DNA from: a virus
Virus record (IMG/VR): IMGVR_UViG_3300025646_005431
Span: 1 to 26,888 of that record
Reading direction: 5' to 3' (one strand)
Length of the DNA: 26,888 nucleotides
How positions within the stretch are numbered: the stretch's first letter is position 1; each line of letters starts with the position of its first letter. Below are positions 1-6,726 of the stretch, piece after piece. Under the pieces are notes generated by a model, which made no database searches, was not told the origin of the DNA, and was given only the letters and a program-made list of their open reading frames with translations. Position numbers and translations under genes: made by a program.

Positions 1-351
1 AGTACCACCAGAGTAACCTTGGATTTTAGGTACAAAGTAGAACAATTTACCGATAGGTAAGTTCATTGCTTGTACAGAAACGATATCGTTTGCTAATAAT
101 TTAGAGAATACACGTCTAACGATTGGGAATACAACAGTTTCGAAAGAACCTGAAGAACCGTCAGAAGTTGCTTCGTTAATTAAGAAAGATGCTTGGTTTT
201 CATATAACTGAGCAACATTCTCTTTTAGGTGGCCTTTAAGACCTTCAAGGAACCCTAATTTGTCCCATTTGTTAATTGTATCTTCTTTGATAACTTTAAG
301 GTGCTTAAGACCGATGTTACCAACAAGACCTGATTCTAATAATGCTCCCAT
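1..351 (-). CDS. Major capsid protein, gp23-like (N-terminal part, cut by window edge)
   Basis: The first 117 residues of a gene that runs off the left edge in frame. The stretch at residues 73-110 (VVFPIVRRVFSKLLANDIV, then VQAMNLPIGKLFYFVP) matches the conserved N-terminal region of T4 gp23, where an arginine pair is followed by an aliphatic helix and a VQPM-GPTG-like segment. Residues 58-60 are I-N-E followed by A61. This fits the (I/L)-x-E cleavage rule of T4 prohead protease and lies close to where gp23 is cut (after residue 65), so a 60-residue capsid-targeting peptide is likely removed during maturation. The ATG at 349-351 is the only reasonable start. The AT-rich 36-base leader shows no Shine-Dalgarno sequence. 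It is probably co-transcribed with the acidic gene upstream, since I see no promoter or terminator between them. Confidence 0.9.
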   Translation of the reverse strand, partial: MGALLESGLVGNIGLKHLKVIKEDTINKWDKLGFLEGLKGHLKENVAQLYENQASFLINEATSDGSSGSFETVVFPIVRRVFSKLLANDIVSVQAMNLPIGKLFYFVPKIQGYSGGT

Positions 352-387
352 TTTTTTGGTTTTTTATTAATTTTGTTTAGTTTATTT

Positions 388-2058
388 TTATTTAATTTTT
401 GCCATTAAATCTTTCATTCTTAAGAACTGAGGATTTTCATAAGTTTTAGACTCAATCAAGTTAACCGAAGAACCTGTAGCTTGTACGTTTTCAATTTTAC
501 GTTCAATAGACTCATTCATTGGTTGACTTGTCTTAACTGAAAGCTCATCTTTAATGACTTTATATAAGTTTTTAGATTCTTTTAGAGTTTCTACACCATC
601 AAATCTTCTCAAGATATTAATTTTTTCTTGCTTAGATGTTGAGTGTTCAGTAAACAAACGAGTTGCGTAAGCTAAGTTAGAATTAAACACAGCTACTTCA
701 TTCAATTTATTTCTGAATACATTAAGAGCTTTTCTGTACTCTTCATTTTTTAATCTAAGAACATTCATTTCTTTTACATCATTTTCTTTGATATTAGCAT
801 TAAATTCAGAATGTGCTCTTTGTTTTGGTAAACCACCTTTTCTGAAATACTTACCATTACCTAAAGTTCTTGATGCTTCTTTGGTTTCAACTTTTTTAAC
901 GGGTTTGTTTTTACCGTCCATGTTTTCACCTTCTTTATATTCAAATTTAGCCTTACCAGTACCCATGGTTTTGTTAACTTTTTTCTTAACAGTTTTAAAA
1001 CCACCATCTTGGTTTGGTTTGTTTGAATACTTAAATTTGCCAGGATTACCCATACCCATACCTTTAGGTTTAATAGTCATTTTGGATTCAGCCATTGGTT
1101 CTTGGATGTCGAACTCATCACCTTCCATTGGTTCTTGAATGTCAAACTCGTCACCTTCCTCAAGGTCATCATACATTTCTTCCATGTATTCTTCCTCAAG
1201 TTCATCACTTTCGTAATCTTTATAGTGACCATCAACATCACCAATTTTGTGACCACCACGTCTTTTAAAGTCGTGTTTGTTACCACCCCACATTTCCTCA
1301 AGTTCAGGGTCTTCATCACCCATTTCCTCGTCCATAACTATTTCATAAACAATTTGGTCTTCTTCTTCCATATGGTCAGCATAACCTCCCATATCTTCAC
1401 CATCTTCTTCATAAAGTTCAGGGTCTTCATCACCTTCTTGTTCAAAAAGGCCTTCTTCTTCGTAATCCACGTATTCTTCTTCGTCTCCGTCTTCACCTTC
1501 GTCTTCGTAGTCGTTAAACACTTTTGATACGATTTCTTCGATGCTGGCATCACTCATGCCCATATCATCCATTTCAGACCATTCGCCCTCTAACATATCA
1601 TCTTCTTCACCTTCACCAACAATCATATATTCATCTTCTTCATCTTTAAGGTTAATGTTTCCTGCTTCATCTTTTGTAACAACAATGTTATCATCAGGTC
1701 CCATTAAACGAAAAACTCTTAAGATTTCATCTTCATCGTCAACGTCAGTTAAATCGATAGTTTCTTCGTCGTCGTCTTCCATGTCATCCATGTCATCCAT
1801 GTCATCCATGTCTTCCATGTCTGCCATATCATCGTTATCTGTCTCCTCTTCGTCACCCATTTCAGGTTCTTCCATTTCGACATCTGTGTCAACCTCTACT
1901 TCGTCATCATCTTGTTCAGACAGAGATTCTTTTACTAGCTCTTTGATTTCTTCCTTCATTGTTGAAGCAAGTATTCCTTTTGCATTTTCAGCAACCGCTT
2001 CTTCCAAATTTTTCATTTGGATGATTGCTTCCTCTACTAAAGATTTTTCTTTTGCCAT
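388..2058 (-). CDS. Acidic protein in the prohead scaffold (gp22) position
   Basis: 556 aa, lying between the prohead protease and the major capsid protein, the T4 slot of scaffold gp22. Residues 1-48 form a likely helical segment (starts MAKEKSLVEEAIIQMKN). Roughly residues 50-340 are extremely rich in Asp, Glu and Met, with a run of DDM units and a tandem 11-residue repeat (EGDEFDIQEPM). A basic linker and a helical C-terminal domain (last about 150 residues) follow. Strong acidity and helical ends suit a core protein that is degraded or expelled before DNA packaging. It is larger than T4 gp22 (about 270 aa), and I see no direct sequence match, so the scaffold role comes from position and composition. 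A terminator and candidate late promoters just upstream suggest that it starts a unit with the capsid gene. Confidence 0.75.
   Translation of the reverse strand: MAKEKSLVEEAIIQMKNLEEAVAENAKGILASTMKEEIKELVKESLSEQDDDEVEVDTDVEMEEPEMGDEEETDNDDMADMEDMDDMDDMDDMEDDDEETIDLTDVDDEDEILRVFRLMGPDDNIVVTKDEAGNINLKDEEDEYMIVGEGEEDDMLEGEWSEMDDMGMSDASIEEIVSKVFNDYEDEGEDGDEEEYVDYEEEGLFEQEGDEDPELYEEDGEDMGGYADHMEEEDQIVYEIVMDEEMGDEDPELEEMWGGNKHDFKRRGGHKIGDVDGHYKDYESDELEEEYMEEMYDDLEEGDEFDIQEPMEGDEFDIQEPMAESKMTIKPKGMGMGNPGKFKYSNKPNQDGGFKTVKKKVNKTMGTGKAKFEYKEGENMDGKNKPVKKVETKEASRTLGNGKYFRKGGLPKQRAHSEFNANIKENDVKEMNVLRLKNEEYRKALNVFRNKLNEVAVFNSNLAYATRLFTEHSTSKQEKINILRRFDGVETLKESKNLYKVIKDELSVKTSQPMNESIERKIENVQATGSSVNLIESKTYENPQFLRMKDLMAKIK
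1092..1157. repeat. Tandem 33-bp coding repeat (two copies)
   Basis: Two adjacent 33-base units (1092-1124 and 1125-1157) encode two copies of EGDEFDIQEPM in the acidic protein. They differ at only a few positions, which suggests a fairly recent in-frame duplication. Confidence 0.85.
1779..1821. repeat. 9-bp tandem repeat encoding DDM units
   Basis: A short array of the 9-base unit ATCCATGTC (plus strand) encodes repeated Met-Asp-Asp in the acidic protein. The last copies are degenerate (TCTTCCATG). Such a microsatellite could change length by slippage without breaking the frame. Confidence 0.8.
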
Positions 2059-2079
2059 TTTTTCTTTTTATTTTTAATA

Positions 2080-2090
2080 TATAAATATCA
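2080..2090 (-). promoter_or_regulatory. Candidate late promoter motif for scaffold/capsid unit
   Basis: On the coding strand this reads TGATATTTATA, 21 bases upstream of the ATG at 2058. It belongs to the recurring nnATATTTAtw motif found before most virion genes in this window. A second similar copy (GTATTTATTAAT) lies at 2145-2156. Both are downstream of the terminator at 2175-2203. Confidence 0.5.
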
Positions 2091-2174
2091 CCCATTATCA
2101 AAAAAGTTTTATTTTTACTCATTCGATAATAGGTTTTTTATTTATTAATAAATACTTACATTTTTGTAAAAAAT

Positions 2175-2203
2175 AAAAAAGGGGACATATAGTCCCCCTT
2201 TTC
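2175..2203 (-). terminator. Bidirectional intrinsic terminator
   Basis: GGGGAC (2181-2186), loop ATATA, GTCCCC (2192-2197), flanked by A-rich and T-rich runs, so it can work on either strand. On the minus strand it ends the protease transcript before the scaffold/capsid unit begins. Confidence 0.85.
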
Positions 2204-2224
2204 AATTATTGAATGTATAAAAAT

Positions 2225-2434
2225 TTATTCTATCACCTCATCGATTTTACTTTCAACAATTGCAGTTATTCTCCAATCCTGAGTGTAGTTTTCGTAAACT
2301 TTAGTTACTTTAGCCTCTACATCAGTAGGATTATAACCCCTAACTAATTTTTCTTCTCTTAATTTTTTAACTTTACCCGAATTTTCATCAATCATATCGG
2401 TTGTTACTTTTGCTACAAAATATTTTTCGTCCAT
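2225..2434 (-). CDS. Small DUF4494-like phage protein
   Basis: 69 aa. The pattern (YFVAKV at the N-terminus, KKLREEKLVRGYNPTDVEA in the middle, then WRITAIVESKIDEV at the end) resembles DUF4494, a small family seen in Bacteroidota phages and genomes with the layout 'W-F-KV...K-V-E-YLVDA-sFtEAE...I-AIKkA-y-EI'. This family match is from memory and is moderate. The gene follows the prohead protease gene by 10 bases and precedes a strong terminator, so it is the last gene of that transcript. Its function is unknown, and by position it could be a minor head or core component. Confidence 0.75.
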   Translation of the reverse strand: MDEKYFVAKVTTDMIDENSGKVKKLREEKLVRGYNPTDVEAKVTKVYENYTQDWRITAIVESKIDEVIE

Positions 2435-2444
2435 AATTTAAATT

Positions 2445-3173
2445 TTATTTACCCAAATAATCGGATAATCTTTTCATTAAGTCAATAGATTTGTCAGATG
2501 TTACACCACCTGTTTGTCTTTGCATTTTCATTTTATTTTCTTCATCAAGATTTTCTTCAAAGTTAAATCTTTCTTCAGGTTGACTAAATAAATAAGCCCC
2601 TGGTGTTGATGGTGAAGACACTAAGTCAAAACAAATTAATTCAAAATCATCTTGTACTTCATTTTGTTCACCAACTTTTTTAAGTGAACCAACACCTCTA
2701 GACGATATACCTAATGTAACACCTTGTCTTAAATAGTTTGCCGCCATGTCCCCTTTAGTTGATACAATTCCCCTTTCATGAAAACCTGGTGAAGTTAATA
2801 ATTTTAATTTACCCATTAATACAGGTCCATCCCACCATATTTCGGTTATTATGTGTGAAACTCTGTCAAGGTCAATTAATGATGATTCAGGGTGGTTTAA
2901 CTCAGACAATGAAGTTCCTTTTTGAATCATCTTTTTATAATTGTCAGCCTCTCTTTTTAATATACGCTCAGGATATATTCTTCCGTTTCTATTTGGGGTG
3001 TTATATTTTTGTAGTACCGCGTAGAACTCAAATGGTTTTGAGTGGTCTAACATGTCTTTAGACTCTTTAATTATCTTGGCATTGTGTTCATCCGTTGGTG
3101 AAATATATCCAGCATCATATTCTACTAAAATACCTTTTCCTGATTCATAGGGTTTTAAAATTTTCAAATCCAT
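2445..3173 (-). CDS. Prohead core protease, gp21-like
   Basis: 242 aa. Resembles T4 gp21 and other phage serine maturation proteases. Visible motifs are S-E-L-N-H-P at residues 90-95 (likely catalytic His93), D-R-V-S-H-I-I-T-E-I-W at 103-113, G-I-S-S-R-G at 155-160 (likely nucleophile Ser157 or Ser158), and F-D-L-V-S-S-P-S at 182-189. These follow the conserved order of the family. The enzyme should cut scaffold, capsid and internal proteins after (I/L)-x-E. Suitable sites are visible in the capsid gene (INE-A) and in the gene at 20164-20577 (ISE-S). The length suits the family. A late-type motif overlaps the stop codon of the upstream gene, 15 bases before the ATG. Confidence 0.9.
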   Translation of the reverse strand: MDLKILKPYESGKGILVEYDAGYISPTDEHNAKIIKESKDMLDHSKPFEFYAVLQKYNTPNRNGRIYPERILKREADNYKKMIQKGTSLSELNHPESSLIDLDRVSHIITEIWWDGPVLMGKLKLLTSPGFHERGIVSTKGDMAANYLRQGVTLGISSRGVGSLKKVGEQNEVQDDFELICFDLVSSPSTPGAYLFSQPEERFNFEENLDEENKMKMQRQTGGVTSDKSIDLMKRLSDYLGK

Positions 3174-3188
3174 CTCAAATGTTTTTTA

Positions 3189-3199
3189 AATAAATATCA
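3189..3199 (-). promoter_or_regulatory. Candidate late promoter motif for prohead protease
   Basis: Coding strand TGATATTTATT, 15 bases before the protease ATG. Its TGA is also the stop codon of the upstream gene. The same overlap with a stop is seen before the gene at 3949-4668. Confidence 0.5.
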
Positions 3200-3667
3200 A
3201 ACATTTTCTAATTGTGGGACATCTAACTCTGTTTTACTTTTTTTTGTTAAGTAAAATCTAAAATATTCGTTATTATAAAAAACTTCATTAAAAATATTGT
3301 TTGATATTTTTTTAATACTGTCACGAATATCTTTAGATTTAAAATCTTTATTATCCTCAATTAAATAAAAGTTAACTTCTAAGTTCATAAATGATTTTTT
3401 TCCTAATGATATTCCACTTGACCTAAGGTCTAAATCAACGATAAACTTTTCTTCAAATAACTTTCTATCTACGGATTCATACACCGCATGTTTTATGGCT
3501 CTGCTCATATTGAGAACTGTCCGTGTCCAATTTTCACACTCATAAATTGGTTCAACCCACGTTTGAATATTCAAATAAATGGATTTTAGTTTAACTGAAT
3601 CTACTGTACCGTACACAACTTTCGCGCAATTCAGTCCTTGGATTTTTGAGGTTTTCCCCTTTTTCAT
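3197..3667 (-). CDS. Hypothetical protein in head gene cluster
   Basis: 156 aa, not recognised. It begins basic (MKKGKTSKIQGLNCAKVVYG), has a mixed alpha/beta composition without membrane segments, and contains phrases such as MSRAIKHAVYESVDRKLF and FIVDLDLRSSGISLGKKSFMNLEVNFYL that suggest a compact fold. It sits directly upstream of the prohead protease and divergent from the bS21 gene. It may be a minor head, neck or core component, but that is only positional. The ATG at 3665-3667 was chosen because the next upstream ATG (3675-3677) is out of frame. Confidence 0.75.
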   Translation of the reverse strand: MKKGKTSKIQGLNCAKVVYGTVDSVKLKSIYLNIQTWVEPIYECENWTRTVLNMSRAIKHAVYESVDRKLFEEKFIVDLDLRSSGISLGKKSFMNLEVNFYLIEDNKDFKSKDIRDSIKKISNNIFNEVFYNNEYFRFYLTKKSKTELDVPQLENV

Positions 3668-3709
3668 TAAAATTCATAATTTCTAAGTTTATTATTTATA
3701 GAATAATAG

Positions 3710-3727
3710 GTATATTTACTATTATAG
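3710..3727 (+). promoter_or_regulatory. Candidate late promoter for phage bS21
   Basis: Plus-strand GTATATTTACTATTATAG, 30 bases before the bS21 ATG. It matches the late-type motif (ATATTTA core) used by the minus-strand virion genes but is turned to face bS21. This points to late expression of the ribosomal protein. Confidence 0.5.
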
Positions 3728-3757
3728 TCAAAAAAATAAAACTAACCAAAAACATAT

Positions 3758-3952
3758 ATGATAATTGTAAAAGTAGAAGGAAAAATGAGTCTTGAAAAAG
3801 CTTTGAAAGTATACAAAAGCAAAGTTATTAAAACAAGACAGAGCTCGGAATTAAATAAAAGAAAAGAGTTTGTTAAAAAATCTGTATTAAGAAGACAACA
3901 GATTATGAAGGCCAAATACGTTCAGAAAAAATTTAAATCAAATAATGATTAG
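3758..3952 (+). CDS. rpsU: Phage-encoded ribosomal protein bS21
   Basis: 64 aa, strongly basic. The order of features is that of bS21: a short beta start (MIIVKVEGK), a helix with S-L-E-K-A-L-K-V-Y-K-S-K like the family's 'ALrryKrk' segment, then KRKEFVKKSVLRRQQIMKA, matching the Bacteroidota form in which a 'F-kPSv-rk' region leads into a basic C-terminal helix (KYVQKKFK). bS21 sits on the 30S platform near the anti-Shine-Dalgarno end of 16S rRNA. In Bacteroidota it is linked to hiding that sequence. A phage copy could replace host bS21 and alter which messages are started. It is the only plus-strand gene inside the left-hand virion block, with its own late-type promoter. Its stop overlaps by 4 bases the stop of the convergent gene at 3949-4668. 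Confidence 0.92.
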   Translation: MIIVKVEGKMSLEKALKVYKSKVIKTRQSSELNKRKEFVKKSVLRRQQIMKAKYVQKKFKSNND

Positions 3953-4668
3953 ATATTTTCATTTAAACTCTTAAGTTTAAAATAACTTAACTTATCATAT
4001 TTTTCAGAAATTACTTTTTCTAAAGTTTCATCAATTTTAGTTTTGGTATTTCTATCAACAGAATCTAATTTTAAAGTTTTTAACTTGTTAACAACACTTT
4101 CTTTTAAAGAATCAAAATCTTCTTTATATTTACTATCGTCTTCAGATAAAACTTTAAGTAGTTCTTTTTTATCTGATTCATTTAAAGAATCAATATAATT
4201 AGTAATTGTTTTATTTGCTAAATTAACCATAGAACTAATTGGAATTAAAGGTGTGTCTGACTTAGTTACAGGTTTTTTCTTTAATGTTTCCGCAATCATT
4301 CGTCTACCCTCTAATCTAGATTCTATCATTAGAACGTTAGTTGAAAACAAATCATCGATATTTTTATATTGATTCTCAACTACTACCCCACCAATCCAAT
4401 TTTTAATATTATTAATTTCAGATGGATTGATTTTATTAATTGAATTTTCATAAATTGTAATACATTCGTTAATATAATCTGAAACTAACGCACTATCCAT
4501 ACCCTTATTAGATGATAAATCATCATATAAATAAAATATTTTAGATATGTTTTTATTCTCTAAAATATATTTTTTAAAGTTCTTCAATTCGGTTTTGAAA
4601 GTACCTTTTTTATATGATTCTAGTAAAGTATTTTCAATTCTTGATTTTAATATTCCAAAATTTGTCAT
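3949..4668 (-). CDS. Hypothetical helical protein between portal and protease
   Basis: 239 aa, not recognised. Rich in Lys, Asn, Ser and Leu with long predicted helices (for example KKELLKVLSEDDSKYKEDF and KTKIDETLEKVISEKYDKL), no membrane segment and no Cys cluster. In T4 the small prohead core proteins gp67 and gp68 lie between portal and protease, and this gene fills that position. A core or virion role is possible but rests only on position. A late-type motif overlaps the portal stop codon 13 bases upstream. Confidence 0.75.
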   Translation of the reverse strand: MTNFGILKSRIENTLLESYKKGTFKTELKNFKKYILENKNISKIFYLYDDLSSNKGMDSALVSDYINECITIYENSINKINPSEINNIKNWIGGVVVENQYKNIDDLFSTNVLMIESRLEGRRMIAETLKKKPVTKSDTPLIPISSMVNLANKTITNYIDSLNESDKKELLKVLSEDDSKYKEDFDSLKESVVNKLKTLKLDSVDRNTKTKIDETLEKVISEKYDKLSYFKLKSLNENI

Positions 4669-4681
4669 TGTAGTTTTTTAT

Positions 4682-4692
4682 TATAAATATCA
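4682..4692 (-). promoter_or_regulatory. Candidate late promoter motif overlapping portal stop
   Basis: Coding strand TGATATTTATA, 13 bases before the ATG at 4668. The TGA is the portal stop codon. The 11 bases are identical to the motif at 2080-2090. Confidence 0.5.
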
Positions 4693-6513
4693 ACCATTTA
4701 ATAGTTTATCCAATTGACTTTCAATTTCACCTAACGAATTACTTCCTTTCGATAAATCAATATAATCGTCATGTTCGATTAAACCTTCATTTTCTAATAA
4801 AATATTCATGGTTTCTTTATTTATTGATTCAGGTGTAATTTCACCCCCACCTTCAGTTGGTGGTGGTGGAGGAGGAGCCCCTAAATCGGAGCCTAAATCA
4901 CCCCCCGTATCACCGCCTGGAGGAGGTGGTGGCACCGACCCCGCATTTGCGGTATCACCTGTTTTAGTACCATAAAGTTTATCAATGTTATCAAATACTC
5001 CTGTATGTGAAATAATAGTCGCGGTATTTGTTAATTCAGCACCAACAGCCTTTTCAATACGTTGTTGTTGTAAATCTAGTTTAATTTCTTCATCAGAAAA
5101 ACCTAAAACATGTTTTTTAGCCCACGTAACTGAAACAGGTGCGATACCCTCAATTGCCGTCACAGCATCTTTGTACAACAATACTTTTTCTTTCCAAACT
5201 TCAATTTTTAATAGGTCTGCCTGTGTTGATGGATTTGTTAACGCTAATGTAAAGTTTGATAACTCGTCTTCAAAACCTAATAAAAATAAATGAATAATTG
5301 CAATTTTGTTTAATTCAGCAATCATAGATTTTTGAATTCTATTAATTGTTCTTGCAAAACGTATATCCATTAATGATAAATTTTTACCATCACCAACAAC
5401 TTCCTCAAATCCTAAGAATGCTTTAGGAACACGAAGTGCTGTTAATAATTTCTTTTGGATATATTCAATATCGGCAATCTCTGATAGATTCTGAGCACCA
5501 GGTAAAGTGTCAATTGGGCTTGGTGCCGCAGGGTCTCTAACAGGGATAAAATAATCTTGGTCAACCGCCATTTGATTAAAACGTAAATCTACATTACCTG
5601 ATTTAGAATCAACCACTTGGTCTCTTTTAAATTTATTAGCAACACGTTGTACATATGGTTCGACATCTTTGTCGTCCATGTTTCCAACAAACACTTTGAA
5701 AACCCTTCTTTCAGGTGCTCTTGATGTTCTATAAATTAACATCGCGTCCTCTGATAATAAAAGTTGCTTCCAAATACGTCTAGCTTTTTCTAACATCGAT
5801 GTTCCGTATGGAAGTTTTCTATCATCACCTAATAATCTAAAATGCGCTATTTCCCAAGAATTAAATTCCATGTCTTTAGCTTTCCATGTAAATCTAAGAC
5901 CTTTATGTTCATCAGGTTCGTCAATTCTTGCCGATTTAGCGGTCATACCTCTTTCAAACCTTTCAATTTCAATATTTGGTAATTGCATACACCCAACAAC
6001 ACCTTTATCAGAATCTAATTTTAGATATACAAAGTTATCACCATATTTACAAGTGTTTCTTGTCCACATGGGTAAGTTTGTGTTAACATCTAAAACATTG
6101 TTAAATAAATCAACGAGGATTGATTTAATTCTTTTTGATTCAGAATAAATCTGTAACATGTAACCATTTTGGTCGACAGTTGTTGATTCTTCACCGTAAA
6201 TATCTAACGCTGCTGATATTTCAGGGGTATATTCCATGGACTCATAATCATAAAATGACGCTAAACGAGTTGGTTCATAATAAACGGCTTGGGTATATAA
6301 GTTACTTTCAATCTTAGTCCATTGATTCGCTAAGTAAAACGTTTGTTGAGCCTGCAACTTTTGCATCTCATACTCTTGTTTGGAAGTAGTTCTAAGTAAT
6401 TCTTTTTTATCTAACTTATATGTTGGGTAATCTTGGTTTAGCAAAGAATTTGGCCCAAAGGCTTGGGATAGTCTCTGCCAAACTGTAAATTGATTATTTT
6501 GATTATTCTCCAT
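4690..6513 (-). CDS. Portal protein, gp20-like
   Basis: 607 aa. The N-terminal half has the T4 portal pattern: E-Y-T-P-E-I-S-A-A-L-D-I-Y-G-E-E-S-T, then LPMWTRNTCKYGDNFVYLKL, and a central 'IAHFRLLGDDRKLPYGTSML' region typical of gp20, followed by the R-R-V-F-K-V-F-V-G-N stretch and a leucine/valine-rich clip and stem region. The portal forms the dodecameric ring at the capsid vertex through which DNA enters. It lies downstream of the terminase, as in T4 (17 before 20). The C-terminus (about residues 525-565) is unusual: glycine-rich with two pure proline runs (PPPPP and PPPPPP). This is longer and less ordered than the T4 C-terminus and may be a flexible tail outside the ring. Confidence 0.9.
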   Translation of the reverse strand: MENNQNNQFTVWQRLSQAFGPNSLLNQDYPTYKLDKKELLRTTSKQEYEMQKLQAQQTFYLANQWTKIESNLYTQAVYYEPTRLASFYDYESMEYTPEISAALDIYGEESTTVDQNGYMLQIYSESKRIKSILVDLFNNVLDVNTNLPMWTRNTCKYGDNFVYLKLDSDKGVVGCMQLPNIEIERFERGMTAKSARIDEPDEHKGLRFTWKAKDMEFNSWEIAHFRLLGDDRKLPYGTSMLEKARRIWKQLLLSEDAMLIYRTSRAPERRVFKVFVGNMDDKDVEPYVQRVANKFKRDQVVDSKSGNVDLRFNQMAVDQDYFIPVRDPAAPSPIDTLPGAQNLSEIADIEYIQKKLLTALRVPKAFLGFEEVVGDGKNLSLMDIRFARTINRIQKSMIAELNKIAIIHLFLLGFEDELSNFTLALTNPSTQADLLKIEVWKEKVLLYKDAVTAIEGIAPVSVTWAKKHVLGFSDEEIKLDLQQQRIEKAVGAELTNTATIISHTGVFDNIDKLYGTKTGDTANAGSVPPPPPGGDTGGDLGSDLGAPPPPPPTEGGGEITPESINKETMNILLENEGLIEHDDYIDLSKGSNSLGEIESQLDKLLNG

Positions 6514-6540
6514 GTATAAAATTTAATTACAATTAATAAT

Positions 6541-6551
6541 AATTAAATAGT
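6541..6551 (-). promoter_or_regulatory. Weak late-type motif upstream of portal
   Basis: Coding strand ACTATTTAATT, 27 bases before the portal ATG. It keeps the TATTTA core but differs at the 3' side from the other copies. The portal gene may instead be read from further upstream. Confidence 0.25.
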
Positions 6552-6706
6552 TAAGTTCGTTTAGTCTTTACGTCACTATTTGGCTTTTGTTCATTGATTT
6601 TATTATCTCCACCAGGTTTAACATTACTAATACCTTGGCCAGGAACATTTAATTTACTCCCATTTAAAACATTACCCGATTTTTTTCTTTGAACTAATCC
6701 CATCAT
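6551..6706 (-). CDS. Small basic hypothetical protein between terminase and portal
   Basis: 51 aa from the ATG at 6704-6706 (MMGLVQRKKSGNVLNGSKL). A frame extension upstream would use codons inside the terminase stop and promoter region and is not credible; a start one codon later (6703) is equally possible. Rich in Lys, Asn, Gly and Pro with no hydrophobic core, so probably disordered. A late-type motif begins right at the terminase stop. The function is unknown. T4 has the tail sheath and tube genes (18, 19) in this interval; they are not here. Confidence 0.6.
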   Translation of the reverse strand: MMGLVQRKKSGNVLNGSKLNVPGQGISNVKPGGDNKINEQKPNSDVKTKRT

Positions 6707-6715
6707 TATTTTATT

Positions 6716-6726
6716 TATAAATATTA
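6716..6726 (-). promoter_or_regulatory. Candidate late promoter motif overlapping terminase stop
   Basis: Coding strand TAATATTTATA, 9 bases before the ATG at 6706. The TAA is the terminase stop codon. This is the third case of motif and stop sharing bases. Confidence 0.5.

Noticed and set aside
1102-2077. Long plus-strand frames opposite the acidic gene
   Set aside because: They are the complement of Asp/Glu/Met codons, giving Ser- or Phe-rich nonsense, and have no promoter.
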